A stretch of 46,634 bases of DNA from Sphingomonas changbaiensis NBRC 104936 (lineage in GTDB: Bacteria; Pseudomonadota; Alphaproteobacteria; Sphingomonadales; Sphingomonadaceae). Shown here piece after piece: positions 16,728 to 24,977 of this stretch (position 1 is its first letter; every line of letters starts with the position of its first letter). The notes beneath the pieces were generated by a model. That model worked only from the letters and a program-made list of their open reading frames with translations, searched no databases and was not told where the DNA came from. The stretch covers positions 1 through 46,634 of the forward strand of contig NZ_BBWU01000023.1 in NCBI RefSeq assembly GCF_000974765.1, read 5' to 3'. Both the position numbers and the translations under genes were made by a program.

Positions 16728-17153
16728 TCACTCCTGAATTTTGTTCACGCGAAGACGCGAAGACGCGAAGGAAGTGTGGTCATTGACCACGCGTCGGAGC
16801 CCTTCCTTCAAGGTCGCCGCACCGAAATTTATCAGTAGGCCCAATGGTTGCTTCATGAGGCGCAGATAGGTCAGCAACTGCTTCGCATGCGCTTGGGACA
16901 GGTGCTCGACAGATTTGATCTCAAGCAAGAGACGACCATCAATAAGAATGTCGACGCGGAATGCATTCTCGAAACGCATGCCGTCGAACTCGATGTCGAT
17001 CGGCAGTTGCCGATCGACCCTATAGCCCATTGCACTGAGTTTGCCGGCGAGAACCGTCTCGTAAACGCTTTCGAGCAGCCCTGGGCCAAGCTCCCGATGC
17101 AGCTTCAGTGCGAGATCGACAACGTCGGCGCTGATAGTTTCAAGGTCCCGCAT
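16728..17153 (-). CDS. GxxExxY family protein (PD-(D/E)XK nuclease-like)
   Basis: Function unknown. The 141-residue protein shows the family signature GPGLLESVYE (residues 23-32) and a nuclease-like core FRVDILIDGRLLLEIKSVEHL with the Asp and Glu-x-Lys arrangement of PD-(D/E)XK enzymes. It lies between fabD and fabG, flanked by a 29-base inverted repeat. The upstream arm ends in GGGGAG, which serves as its ribosome binding site; the downstream arm is translated as FASSRLRVN at the C-terminus, and the stop lies just beyond. ATG at 17153. It looks like a passenger inserted without breaking the fab genes. Confidence 0.9.
   Translation of the reverse strand: MRDLETISADVVDLALKLHRELGPGLLESVYETVLAGKLSAMGYRVDRQLPIDIEFDGMRFENAFRVDILIDGRLLLEIKSVEHLSQAHAKQLLTYLRLMKQPLGLLINFGAATLKEGLRRVVNDHTSFASSRLRVNKIQE
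16743..16771. repeat. Inverted repeat, left arm, of GxxExxY cassette
   Basis: 29 bases: GTTCA followed by three 8-base units CGCGAAGA, CGCGAAGA, CGCGAAGG. On the minus strand it encodes the end of the GxxExxY protein. It matches the arm at 17160-17188 in inverted orientation with a single mismatch. Confidence 0.93.
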
Positions 17154-17159
17154 CGCTCC

Positions 17160-17188
17160 CCTTCGCGTCTTCGCGGCTTCGCGTGAAC
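17160..17188. repeat. Inverted repeat, right arm, of GxxExxY cassette
   Basis: Inverted copy of the 16743-16771 arm, differing at one base (G for T in the middle unit). On the minus strand it lies immediately upstream of the GxxExxY start and merges into its GGGGAG Shine-Dalgarno. Confidence 0.93.
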
Positions 17189-17189
17189 C

Positions 17190-18122
17190 CTAAAGAGACT
17201 TCGCCAGTCCCTCGATGTCCTCCATCGAAACGACGCTCACCGCCTCGGCGTCGGGGGTGATGCGTTTGATCATGGGGGCGAGGACCTTGCCGCCGAGTTC
17301 GACGAACTGGTGGACGCCCGCCGATTGCATCGCGAGGATGCTTTCCCGCCAGCGGACGGTGCCGGTTACCTGCTCCACCAGCAGGCGGCGGATGTCGGCC
17401 GGGTCTGCGACCGGCGCGGCGGTGACGTTTGCGTAGACCGGCACCAGCGGCGCGCGCAGGTCTGCCTTGCCGAGCGCATCCGCCATCGCTTCGGCGGCAG
17501 GCTGCATCAGCGGGCAGTGGAACGGCGCGGAGACCGGCAGCGGCATTGCGCGGCCGCCGGCGGCCTTCACCAGATCCGACGCGCGATCGATCGCCGCCTT
17601 GTGACCGGAGATCACGACCTGGCCCGGCGCATTGTCGTTCGCGACGGTGCAGACCTCGCCCTGCGCTGCATCCGCGGCAATCTTCGCGACCGCATCGAAC
17701 TCAAGCTTCAGGATCGCGGCCATCGCGCCGACGCCGACCGGCACCGCCGCCTGCATCGCCTGCCCGCGCAGTCGCAGCAGCTTGGCGGTGGTGGTCAGGT
17801 CCAGTGCCTCCGCCGCGCAAAGCGCCGTGTATTCGCCGAGCGAATGGCCGGCGACGAACTCGGCCTTGTCGGCGAGCCGCACGCCACCCTCGCGCTCCAG
17901 CACGCGCAGGGTCGCAATCGCGTTCGCCATGATCGCCGGCTGGGCGTTTTCAGTGAGCGTCAGCTCGTCCGCCGGCCCCTCGCACATCAGCCGGAACAGG
18001 TTCTGGCCGAGCGCTTCGTCCACTTCCTGGAAGACCTCGCGCGCCGCGGCGCTGGCGTCTGCCAGAGCCTGCCCCATGCCGACGGCCTGGCTGCCCTGCC
18101 CCGGAAAGATGAATGCGCGCAT
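17190..18122 (-). CDS. fabD: Malonyl-CoA:ACP transacylase
   Basis: Loads malonyl groups onto acyl carrier protein for fatty acid synthesis. 310 residues. FPGQGSQAVGMG at the start, the nucleophile Ser94 in AGHSLGEYTAL, the malonyl-binding Arg in KLLRLRGQAMQ and the catalytic His in VSAPFHCPLM are all present. AGGAA precedes the ATG. It is followed by the GxxExxY cassette and then fabG; the lipid kinase gene lies 30 bases upstream. Confidence 0.96.
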   Translation of the reverse strand: MRAFIFPGQGSQAVGMGQALADASAAAREVFQEVDEALGQNLFRLMCEGPADELTLTENAQPAIMANAIATLRVLEREGGVRLADKAEFVAGHSLGEYTALCAAEALDLTTTAKLLRLRGQAMQAAVPVGVGAMAAILKLEFDAVAKIAADAAQGEVCTVANDNAPGQVVISGHKAAIDRASDLVKAAGGRAMPLPVSAPFHCPLMQPAAEAMADALGKADLRAPLVPVYANVTAAPVADPADIRRLLVEQVTGTVRWRESILAMQSAGVHQFVELGGKVLAPMIKRITPDAEAVSVVSMEDIEGLAKSL

Positions 18123-18152
18123 GTTCCTGACCCTTGTTGAGAAGGGCGCCGG

Positions 18153-19064
18153 TTAGGAAGCTCCCGCGTCCGATGCAAGCGGCGCGATCAGCTTCAGCGC
18201 CTTGGGGCGGATGCGATAGCGAAGCGGCGTTTCGAGCACCATCGCCTCGCCGTCGGCAGCCACGTGCAAGCGTCCCCGCGGGCTGTCGACGCGCGCCTCA
18301 CGGCCGGAAATCACGACAAAATCGCGCGCTTCGTCGAGCCGGCCGAGCAGCGCGCGCAGCATCGCCTTGGCAAGGCCGGTCCGGGTTCGTGCCTTGATCG
18401 CGCACAGGAACAGCTGCCCTTCGTCGAGCGAAGCGCGCGTGCCAAGACCGAACAGGCCCGTTTCGTAGCGGTTGTTGCCGACGAACAGGATCGGCGTTTC
18501 AACCTGCGCCGTCTCCCCGTCCACATTGATCCGCAGCCGCCATTTGGAAAGGCGCCAAAGCGCGCGGCCGGCGGCGCGCGCCATCGCCGGCCATTTGCCG
18601 CGGCCCAGATGCTCCTGCTGCCGTTCCCGATCGCGCACCATCAGCGGATAGAGCCCGACCGAGCTGTTGTTGACGAACACGCGTCCGTTCACTTCGGCGA
18701 TATCGACATGGCGGACGCGCCCGGCGGCGATCACCGCGACCGCGCCTTCGACATCGGCGGGAATTCCGGCGTCGCGCGCGAAATGGTTGAGCGTCCCGAA
18801 CGGGAGCACGCCCAGCGCGATATCGGTGCCAGCGAGCAGCCCCGCGATCGACCCGACCGTTCCGTCGCCGCCGGCAATGACCAGCACGTCGAGATCGCCC
18901 GCCTTTATGAGTTCCCCAGTCCGGTCCCGGATGCATTCAGGCGGAAGCGCCTGGAAATCAGCCTCCAGGCCCGCGGCGGCAAATGCATCGCGCGCCTGCT
19001 CGAGCAAATCGGGATTGCGCACAAGCGTCCCGCACGACCGGTTCAGAAGGACAGCAATGCGCAT
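18153..19064 (-). CDS. Diacylglycerol kinase catalytic-domain lipid kinase
   Basis: 303-residue protein of the DAGK/YegS/sphingosine-kinase fold. The nucleotide-binding IAGGDGTVGSIAGLL lies at residues 63-77, followed by LGVLPFGTLNHFARD, and the C-terminal half carries VNNSSVGLYP and AADGEAMVLETPL. It probably phosphorylates a membrane lipid; the substrate is not determined by sequence. Same strand as fabD, 30 bases upstream, plausibly cotranscribed with lipid-synthesis genes. No strong Shine-Dalgarno before the ATG. Confidence 0.87.
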   Translation of the reverse strand: MRIAVLLNRSCGTLVRNPDLLEQARDAFAAAGLEADFQALPPECIRDRTGELIKAGDLDVLVIAGGDGTVGSIAGLLAGTDIALGVLPFGTLNHFARDAGIPADVEGAVAVIAAGRVRHVDIAEVNGRVFVNNSSVGLYPLMVRDRERQQEHLGRGKWPAMARAAGRALWRLSKWRLRINVDGETAQVETPILFVGNNRYETGLFGLGTRASLDEGQLFLCAIKARTRTGLAKAMLRALLGRLDEARDFVVISGREARVDSPRGRLHVAADGEAMVLETPLRYRIRPKALKLIAPLASDAGAS

Positions 19065-19158
19065 GCCGGGTGAGGGCTAAGACCGGCTCACGGCCGGCGC
19101 AAGCATTGCATTGCGCCCGGCACCGAATGCTGCAACACCCCGCGTCCGGGGAGGGCCG

Positions 19159-20475
19159 ATGATGGCCGCCGATATCGAACCGCAACAGCATCGTGCGCTC
19201 GGCTTCTGGATGTGCCTGGCGCTGGTCGTCGGCAACATCATCGGCGCGGGCGTGTTCCTGCTGCCCGCCGCGCTGGCGCCGTTCGGGATCAACGCGGTCA
19301 TCGGCTGGCTCATCACGATTGGCGGCGCGCTGTGCCTCGCCTTCGTGCTGGCGGAATTGGCGAAAGGCCGCTCGGGCGGGCCCTATGCATACACGCGCGA
19401 GGCGTTCGGGCCGCTGGCGGCCTTCATGGTCATGTGGAGCTATTGGATATCCATTTGGACGGCCAACGCCGCCATCGCGATCGCGGCGACCAGCTATCTG
19501 AGCCGGCTTTTTCCCGCGATCGGCGCGACGCCCGGTTCCGCTGCTGCCGTCGCCATTGGCCTGGTCTGGCTGTTCACGCTGATCAACATGCGCGGGGCCC
19601 GCGCTGCAGGCGTCACGCAAGTGATCACGACCATCTTGAAGCTTGTGCCGCTGATTGCGGTGTTCCTGCTCGCCGCTTGGCTGTTCGGGTCCGGGGCCGA
19701 ACGCCACGTCCGTCTGGTGCCCGTGCCGGTGACGGGCGGCGGGATTGCAGGCGCGGCGGCGCTCGCGCTCTGGTCGGTGATCGGGTTTGAGTCGGCGACC
19801 CTGCCGGTTGGGAAGGTGCGGGATCCGGAGCGGACCGTCCCGCGCGCGACCGTCGCCGGGACGCTGATCGCGGGATTGTTTTCGCTGCTGGCCTGTGCTG
19901 GAGTGCTGCTGCTCCTGCCCGGCTCACAAGCCGCCGCGTCCCCCGCACCGTTCGCGGACGCGGTCCAGCCGTTCCTTGGATCGAAGGCCGTCGACTTCAT
20001 TGCCTCCTTCGCCGTCATCAGCGCGCTCGGTGCCCTGAACGGGTGGGTGCTCTGTTCAGGCGAGGTGCCGCTGACGCTCGCGCGCGCGGCGGTGTTCCCG
20101 GCCTGGTTCGGCGTCACCGCGCGCAGCGGCGCGCCGGTTCGGGCACAGACGCTGTCGAGCATGCTGGCCTCGCTGCTCGTGCTGACCAACTACAGCCGCT
20201 CGCTGACGGGCCTGTTCACGTTCATGGGGCTTATCTCTGCGGCGACATCGCTGCTGCTCTACTTCGCCTGCGCCGCCGCTGCGTTGAAGTTGACGCTGGC
20301 GCCGCAATCGAAGGCGGTCGGCGCGCTCGCGCTGATCGGCCTGATCTATTGCCTTTGGGCCTTTTGGGGCGTGGGGGCAGAGTCGACGCTGTGGAGCATC
20401 GCGCTGCTGCTGAGCGGACTGCCGCTCTTCTGGCTGATGAGCAGAGTGCCCGCTGCCGCTCAGTCGACGGCCTGA
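19159..20475 (+). CDS. APC family amino acid/polyamine permease (AdiC-like)
   Basis: Inner-membrane transporter of 438 residues with about 12 helices. The first helix carries VGNIIGAGVFLLP, the broken-helix substrate-binding signature of basic amino acid/polyamine antiporters, and helix 6 reads ALWSVIGFESATLPVGKV. It most resembles arginine:agmatine-type exchangers, but the substrate is inferred only from the family. The ATG at 19159 follows GGGGAGGG; an in-frame upstream start at 19111 lacks support. Its stop overlaps the convergent Rieske gene by 16 bases. Confidence 0.88.
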   Translation: MMAADIEPQQHRALGFWMCLALVVGNIIGAGVFLLPAALAPFGINAVIGWLITIGGALCLAFVLAELAKGRSGGPYAYTREAFGPLAAFMVMWSYWISIWTANAAIAIAATSYLSRLFPAIGATPGSAAAVAIGLVWLFTLINMRGARAAGVTQVITTILKLVPLIAVFLLAAWLFGSGAERHVRLVPVPVTGGGIAGAAALALWSVIGFESATLPVGKVRDPERTVPRATVAGTLIAGLFSLLACAGVLLLLPGSQAAASPAPFADAVQPFLGSKAVDFIASFAVISALGALNGWVLCSGEVPLTLARAAVFPAWFGVTARSGAPVRAQTLSSMLASLLVLTNYSRSLTGLFTFMGLISAATSLLLYFACAAAALKLTLAPQSKAVGALALIGLIYCLWAFWGVGAESTLWSIALLLSGLPLFWLMSRVPAAAQSTA

Positions 20476-21647
20476 ACAGGCGCACGCCGGCTCCAGCCGG
20501 GTGTCGGCGCGTGCGGCAGACGCGCTTCCGGAATCAGTCGCCGGACCTTGCGGGCGAAGCTCCTCAGGCAGACCTCGCTCTCGCCCAGCGGCCCGGCGAC
20601 GTAGCTGGGCGATGCCATGCCCGCCTGGACCCGCTCGATCAGCTTCGTGTCCTCGGCATTGACCTGGCGGTTGATCCGCCAGTTGAGGTACCGCGCCGCC
20701 CGCATTTCGCGGCGGTCGTCCGGAAGCGCGTAGCTGATCTCGCGGATCGTTGTCGTGGTCGACGAGGTCGGCAGGAACTGCATGAAATCGACCTGGTCCG
20801 GGTAGATGTCGAACGCGACGTTCGGCCAGAGCTTGTAATAGAGCCACAGCCGCTGCTGCGCCTCCGGCAGATGCGCGACGCTCGGCAGGAAATGCTGATA
20901 GGCCCGCTCGCTCGGGTTGGCCGAGGGGCGCTCGACCAGCAGGCCGGACATGCGGTCGACATGCGCGTTCGCCTCGATGTCATAGGACCGCCCGAACAGC
21001 CGCGTCAGTCCGGGATGGCCGACCGGGATGTGCAGCCCATCCGAATAATTGTCGGCAATCGTCTTCCAGTTGAGCGCGCGCGGGCGGAGCGTCACGCGGC
21101 CGATCGGCTGCAGTTCCTCGAAGCGGTAAGGCGCGATCTCATGCTCGTACGGCGCCATCATCTCGGCGACTGAGGGCGCGCCGGGCTCCAGCGTCACGAA
21201 CACGAAGCCGCGCCACAGCTCCACCGCGATCGGGAACAGGCCGAGTTTCGACTGATCCAGCCCCGGATATTGCGTCTTCATCGGCACGCCGGTCAGCCGC
21301 CCGTCGAGATCGTAGGTCCAGGCGTGATAGGGGCAGACGAGCTTCTTTGCGCAGCCGCCGGTGCCGTCGGTCAGCCGCGAGCCGCGGTGACGGCATACGT
21401 TCGCGAAGGCGCGCACCGCGCCGTCGTCGCCGCGGATCACGATCACGCTTTCGCCGAGGTAATCGAAGCTCCGCCACTCGCCGGGGCGGGCGAGCTCGTT
21501 CACATGGCACACCACTTGCGGCGCCGCGCGCAGGAAGCGCGCGGCCTCTGCCTCGAAGAACTCCGGGTCATGGTAGAGCCAGCCGGGCAGCGACAGATGA
21601 TCGCCAGGATCGACGTCGAAAGCGATGCGGGCGGGCTGCGTGCTCAT
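20460..21647 (-). CDS. Rieske non-heme iron oxygenase, alpha subunit
   Basis: 395 residues. The N-terminal Rieske domain binds a [2Fe-2S] cluster with Cys85 and His87 (CRHRG) and Cys105 and His108 (CPYHAW), the exact CxH-x17-CxxH spacing. The catalytic domain has the mononuclear-iron motif DNYSDGLHIPVGH. Homology to aromatic-ring or quaternary-amine (CntA/GbcA-like) oxygenases is possible; the substrate is unknown. No ferredoxin or reductase partner is encoded nearby, so electrons must come from proteins made elsewhere. Divergent from the amidohydrolase, with a family A repeat between. Confidence 0.9.
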   Translation of the reverse strand: MSTQPARIAFDVDPGDHLSLPGWLYHDPEFFEAEAARFLRAAPQVVCHVNELARPGEWRSFDYLGESVIVIRGDDGAVRAFANVCRHRGSRLTDGTGGCAKKLVCPYHAWTYDLDGRLTGVPMKTQYPGLDQSKLGLFPIAVELWRGFVFVTLEPGAPSVAEMMAPYEHEIAPYRFEELQPIGRVTLRPRALNWKTIADNYSDGLHIPVGHPGLTRLFGRSYDIEANAHVDRMSGLLVERPSANPSERAYQHFLPSVAHLPEAQQRLWLYYKLWPNVAFDIYPDQVDFMQFLPTSSTTTTIREISYALPDDRREMRAARYLNWRINRQVNAEDTKLIERVQAGMASPSYVAGPLGESEVCLRSFARKVRRLIPEARLPHAPTPGWSRRAPVQAVD

Positions 21648-21658
21648 GCCGAATCTCT

Positions 21659-21789
21659 ACCTCTCCCATTGGGAGAGGTCGAGTCGCGCGAAAGCGCGAC
21701 CGGGTGAGGGCGACCGCAGTCAGACGCCATTCGCCCTCACCCCGCTCAGGCCTGCCGGCCTGAGTCGCCCTCTCCCAACGGGAGAGGGA
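21659..21789. repeat. Family A palindromic repeat
   Basis: Starts CTCTCCCATTGGGAGAG and ends CCTCTCCCAACGGGAGAGG. Internal hairpins GTCGCGC-gaaa-GCGCGAC and CAGGCCTGCCGGCCTG are visible. It lies between the divergent Rieske and amidohydrolase genes; nearly the same layout recurs at 23578-23712. Confidence 0.85.
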
Positions 21790-21794
21790 AGATG

Positions 21795-21812
21795 TTACCG
21801 CTTACGTAAACA
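21795..21812. promoter_or_regulatory. Palindromic site upstream of the amidohydrolase gene
   Basis: GTTACCGCTTACGTAAAC contains the perfect 8-base palindrome TTACGTAA (21803-21810) 16 bases before the amidohydrolase ATG. It resembles regulator operators but no regulator gene is adjacent. This is only a candidate. Confidence 0.25.
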
Positions 21813-21826
21813 GCAGGAGAGGCCTC

Positions 21827-23572
21827 ATGCACGACCTGGTGATTCGCGGCGGGACGGTGGTCGACGGATCCGGGGGCGCGCCATTCCAGGCGGATATGGC
21901 GATCGACGGCGGGCTGATCACAGCCGTCGGCCAGATCCCCTCCCCCGGCCGCGAGGAGATCGATGCGGCGGGCAAGATCGTCATCCCCGGCTTCGTTGAC
22001 ATCCACACCCATTATGACGGCCAGGCGACCTGGGACGCGGAGATGGCGCCCTCGTCATGGCACGGCGTCACCACGGTCGTGATGGGCAATTGCGGCGTCG
22101 GCTTCGCGCCCGCCGCGCCCGAGCGGCACCAATGGCTGATCGGCCTGATGGAAGGCGTCGAGGACATTCCCGGCACCGCGCTGGCCGAAGGCATGACCTG
22201 GAATTGGGAGAGCTTTCCCGAATACATGACGGCGCTGGAGAAGCTGCCGCGCACGATCGACGTCGGCTGCCATGTGCCGCACGGCGCGGTTCGCGCCTAT
22301 GTGATGGGCGAGCGTGGAGCGCGCAACGATGCGCCGACAGAGGCGGAGATAGCCGAGATGTCGCGCATCGTCGAGGAAGGGCTCCGCGCCGGCGCGCTCG
22401 GCTTCTCGACCAGCCGCACGGTGATCCACAAGTCGATTGACGGCGAGCTTGTCCCCGGCACCACCGCGACGGCTGAGGAGCTGATCGGCATCGGCCGGGC
22501 GATGGCGCGCGTCGGCCATGGCGTGTTCGAAATGGCATCCGACCTCAATCCCGAATGGAACGAGTTCGGCTGGATGGAGAGGCTGTCGAAGGAGACCGGC
22601 CTGCCCGTCACGTTCGCGATGCTCCAGTCGCCCTTGAAGGCGATGCACTGGATCGAGCAGATGCGCTCGACCGCACACGCCAACGACAATGGCGCGAACG
22701 TCGTCGCGCAGATCTCGCTGCGCGGCACCGGCATATTGATGAACTGGCGCGGCACCGTGCACCCGTTCCGCCTGCGCCCGAGCTGGCAGGCGATTGCCGA
22801 CCTGCCCTGGCCGGAGCAATATGCCCGCCTGTCCGACCCGGCGTTCAAGGCGCAGCTGCTCGCCGAAGACAATCTGCCGCCGCCGCACCCGGATATCGCC
22901 CCGCTGCTGATGATCGTGACCGGCGGCTGGGGCATGCAATTCAAATTGGGGACAGTCCCCAATTACGAGCCGATGCCGGAGGAGAGCATCGCCGCCGTTG
23001 CAGCCGCACAGGGCCGGAGCCCACAAGAGATCGCCTATGACATGCTGATGGCGGACGAGGGCAACGGCTTCGTCTACCTGCCGCTGTTGAACTATGCCGA
23101 CGGCAATCTCGACTTTGTTCGCGACCTGCTGCTGAACCGCGACGACATCGTCATTTCGCTATCCGACGGCGGCGCCCATTGCGGCACGATCTGCGACGCC
23201 GCCTCGCCGACCTTCCTGCTCCAGCATTGGGTCCGCGACCGCGCGCGTGGCACGATCCCGCTGGAACTCGCCGTCCGCCGCCAATGCCGCGACACGGCCT
23301 TGCTCTACGGCCTCAACGACCGCGGCCTGCTCCGCCCCGGCTATCTCGCCGACCTGAACGTGATCGACCTCGACGCCCTCACCTTGGAGAAGCCGTACCT
23401 GGCCTGGGACCTCCCCGCCGGCGGCCGCCGCCTGCTGCAAAAGGCGCGCGGCTATGTGGCGACGGTGAAGTCGGGCGAAGTCACCTTCCGCGGCGGGGAA
23501 CTCCAGCCCGCGCGCCCGGGCAAGGTGATCCGGGGACCGCGGGCAGAACCAATGGCGATAGCGGCGGAGTGA
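21827..23572 (+). CDS. Amidohydrolase family protein (N-acyl-D-amino-acid deacylase-like)
   Basis: 581-residue metal-dependent hydrolase. It begins [13 protein letters not shown] and has the first metal motif in [10 protein letters not shown], then NCGVGFAP, typical of the D-aminoacylase branch, and ends with the beta-sandwich residues [15 protein letters not shown]. Probably hydrolyses an N-acyl or cyclic amide bond; the substrate is unknown. The ATG at 21827 follows CAGGAGAGG. Both flanks are family A repeats, and the neighbouring Rieske oxygenase is divergent, so a shared catabolic role is possible but unproven. Confidence 0.9.
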   Translation: MHDLVIRGGTVVDGSGGAPFQADMAIDGGLITAVGQIPSPGREEIDAAGKIVIPGFVDIHTHYDGQATWDAEMAPSSWHGVTTVVMGNCGVGFAPAAPERHQWLIGLMEGVEDIPGTALAEGMTWNWESFPEYMTALEKLPRTIDVGCHVPHGAVRAYVMGERGARNDAPTEAEIAEMSRIVEEGLRAGALGFSTSRTVIHKSIDGELVPGTTATAEELIGIGRAMARVGHGVFEMASDLNPEWNEFGWMERLSKETGLPVTFAMLQSPLKAMHWIEQMRSTAHANDNGANVVAQISLRGTGILMNWRGTVHPFRLRPSWQAIADLPWPEQYARLSDPAFKAQLLAEDNLPPPHPDIAPLLMIVTGGWGMQFKLGTVPNYEPMPEESIAAVAAAQGRSPQEIAYDMLMADEGNGFVYLPLLNYADGNLDFVRDLLLNRDDIVISLSDGGAHCGTICDAASPTFLLQHWVRDRARGTIPLELAVRRQCRDTALLYGLNDRGLLRPGYLADLNVIDLDALTLEKPYLAWDLPAGGRRLLQKARGYVATVKSGEVTFRGGELQPARPGKVIRGPRAEPMAIAAE

Positions 23573-23577
23573 ACCCA

Positions 23578-23712
23578 CCTCTCCCATTGGGAGAGGTCGA
23601 GTCGCGCATCAGCGCGACCGGGTGAGGGGATCGGGAGCATAACGTCTCGCTTCGTCTCCCCTCACCCCGCTCGCGGGGTTGCCGCGAGTCGCCCTCTCCC
23701 AATGGGAGAGGG
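23578..23712. repeat. Family A palindromic repeat
   Basis: Begins ACCTCTCCCATTGGGAGAGG and ends CCTCTCCCAATGGGAGAGGG, a near-mirror pair, with internal stems GTCGCGC...GCGCGAC and CTCGCGGGGTTGCCGCGAG. It ends three bases before the stop of the minus-strand DUF559 gene. Confidence 0.88.
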
Positions 23713-23714
23713 AC

Positions 23715-24068
23715 CTAAGCTCCTCGCGCGATCAGCAGATGCTCCCGTATCCGCTCCAACACGCCGTCCAGATTCTCATTCACATCCGAATTCCAAAATC
23801 GCAGCACGGCATAACCAGCCTGCTCCAGCGAACGCGTGCGCGCCGCATCCACCTCCAACTGCTCTGCATGCTGGCTGCCATCCAGCTCGACGATCAGCTT
23901 CGCCTCAAAGCAACCAAAATCGGCGACGTGTCCGCCGACCGGCATCTGAAACCGAAACTTCGCATTCTCAAGCCGTCGGCCGCGCAAGTGAAACCAAAGC
24001 CGATCCTCAACCTCAGTCCGCTCCCGCCGAAGCCGCCGCGCAATGGGAGTCAAACGCTTCCGAGTCAC
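23715..24068 (-). CDS. DUF559 domain protein (Vsr-like endonuclease fold)
   Basis: 117 residues, unknown role. DUF559 proteins share the fold of very-short-patch repair endonucleases. Seen here: TEVEDRLWFHLRGRRL, FRFQMPVGGHVADFGCFEAKLIVELDGSQH with the Asp and Glu-x-Asp-Gly-x-x-His core, and RFWNSDVNENLDGVLERI. GTG start at 24068 preceded by AGGG. It lies alone between family A repeats (23578-23712 and 24087-24108), with no methyltransferase or mismatch gene beside it. A second, distant relative is at 46120. Confidence 0.87.
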   Translation of the reverse strand: MTRKRLTPIARRLRRERTEVEDRLWFHLRGRRLENAKFRFQMPVGGHVADFGCFEAKLIVELDGSQHAEQLEVDAARTRSLEQAGYAVLRFWNSDVNENLDGVLERIREHLLIARGA

Positions 24069-24086
24069 GCCGCAACCCTAATTGAT

Positions 24087-24108
24087 CCCCTCTCCTATCG
24101 GGAGGAGA
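24087..24108. repeat. Family A repeat end (short copy)
   Basis: CCCTCTCCTATCGGGAGGAG is an isolated terminal palindrome of family A, upstream of the DUF559 start. Together with 23578-23712 it brackets that gene. Confidence 0.6.
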
Positions 24109-24255
24109 AATGAGTTAGTCCTTGGCCCAATTACTCCTAACAGAATGGCTCACCGTCGTCCCGCATGCTATACCGAGTCCGAGGGACGCAGGGCTCCCGC
24201 CTCGCATCCCCGCCGGCCTTGCGTTCGAGACTGATTTCGTGCATTGGCCGCTTTC

Positions 24256-24284
24256 CGGGGTGGAGAGCCAGTCTCTCCGCCCCG
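24256..24284 (+). promoter_or_regulatory. Leader hairpin upstream of rpsF
   Basis: CGGGGTGGAGA (24256-24266) pairs with TCTCCGCCCCG (24274-24284), one T-G wobble, in the 250-base region ahead of rpsF (24109-24360), which otherwise contains no gene. S6:S18 is known to bind its own mRNA leader in other bacteria; whether this hairpin is that element or a simple leader structure is not established. Confidence 0.4.
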
Positions 24285-24360
24285 CTTAGCATTGAGACGA
24301 CAGCCGGAGGGGCGTCCGCATGGGGCGGCGTCAGCGATCGGCCAACATCGAAGGACCAAC

Positions 24361-24735
24361 ATGGCTCTTTACGAGCACGTGTTCCTTGCGCGCCAGGATT
24401 TGGCGCAGGCGCAAGTGGACCAGCTGGCGGAAACCGCCACCAAGATCATCGAAGACAATCAGGGCAAGGTCGTGAAGACCGAGACCTGGGGTCTCCGCAA
24501 CCTTGCCTACCGGGTCAAGAAGAACCGCAAGGCGCATTACGTGATGCTCGACATCGACGCGCCGGCCGGCGCCGTCGCCGAGCTGGAACGCCAGACCGCG
24601 ATCAACGAAGACGTGATCCGCTACATGACCGTCCGTGTCGACGCGCATGAGCAGGGCCCGTCGGTGATGATGCGCAAGAGCGAGCGCAGCGAAGGCCGCC
24701 GCCGCCGCGACGAACGCGACGAGATGGGAGCTTAA
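24361..24735 (+). CDS. rpsF: 30S ribosomal protein S6
   Basis: Small-subunit protein that binds the 16S central domain with S18. 124 residues: [20 protein letters not shown], then [20 protein letters not shown], a canonical S6 stretch, and a basic/acidic C-terminal tail ([18 protein letters not shown]). The ATG at 24361 is preceded by AAGGACCAAC; the longer frame upstream is not conserved-looking. First gene of rpsF-rpsR-rplI, spaced 5 bases from rpsR. Confidence 0.98.
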   Translation: MALYEHVFLARQDLAQAQVDQLAETATKIIEDNQGKVVKTETWGLRNLAYRVKKNRKAHYVMLDIDAPAGAVAELERQTAINEDVIRYMTVRVDAHEQGPSVMMRKSERSEGRRRRDERDEMGA

Positions 24736-24740
24736 AGATA

Positions 24741-24965
24741 ATGGCACGCCCCTTTTTCCGCCGCCGCAAGAGCTGCCCCTTCTCCGCGAAGGACGCTCCC
24801 CGGATCGACTATAAGGACGTCCGCCTGCTCCAGGGCTTCGTGTCCGAGCGTGGCAAGATCGTCCCCAGCCGCATCACCGCGGTTTCGGCCAAGAAGCAGC
24901 GCGAGCTCGCCCAGGCGATCAAGCGCGCGCGGCACCTCGGCCTCCTGCCCTACATCGTGAAGTAA
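24741..24965 (+). CDS. rpsR: 30S ribosomal protein S18
   Basis: 74-residue small-subunit protein, partner of S6. The conserved core reads [19 protein letters not shown] and ends [13 protein letters not shown], as in other bacteria. The N-terminus is basic ([14 protein letters not shown]). A single cysteine is present, so this is not a zinc-ribbon variant. Translated in the middle of the S6-S18-L9 operon. Confidence 0.98.
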   Translation: MARPFFRRRKSCPFSAKDAPRIDYKDVRLLQGFVSERGKIVPSRITAVSAKKQRELAQAIKRARHLGLLPYIVK

Positions 24966-24977
24966 GGAACCGCCCTC

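Larger units (their letters stand above)
16743..17188. mobile_element. Candidate repeat-bounded cassette carrying GxxExxY
   Basis: A 446-base segment bounded by 29-base inverted repeats (28/29 identity), placed one base from the fabD stop (17190) and just before the fabG ribosome binding site. It holds one gene and no transposase. That it moved here as a unit is inference; what is seen is the repeat geometry and the interruption of the usual fabD-fabG pair. Confidence 0.5.

Noticed and set aside
23715-24068. DUF559 gene as a true Vsr mismatch endonuclease of a restriction-modification system
   Set aside because: No cytosine methyltransferase lies nearby and the sequence is of the DUF559 type, so only the fold similarity is claimed.
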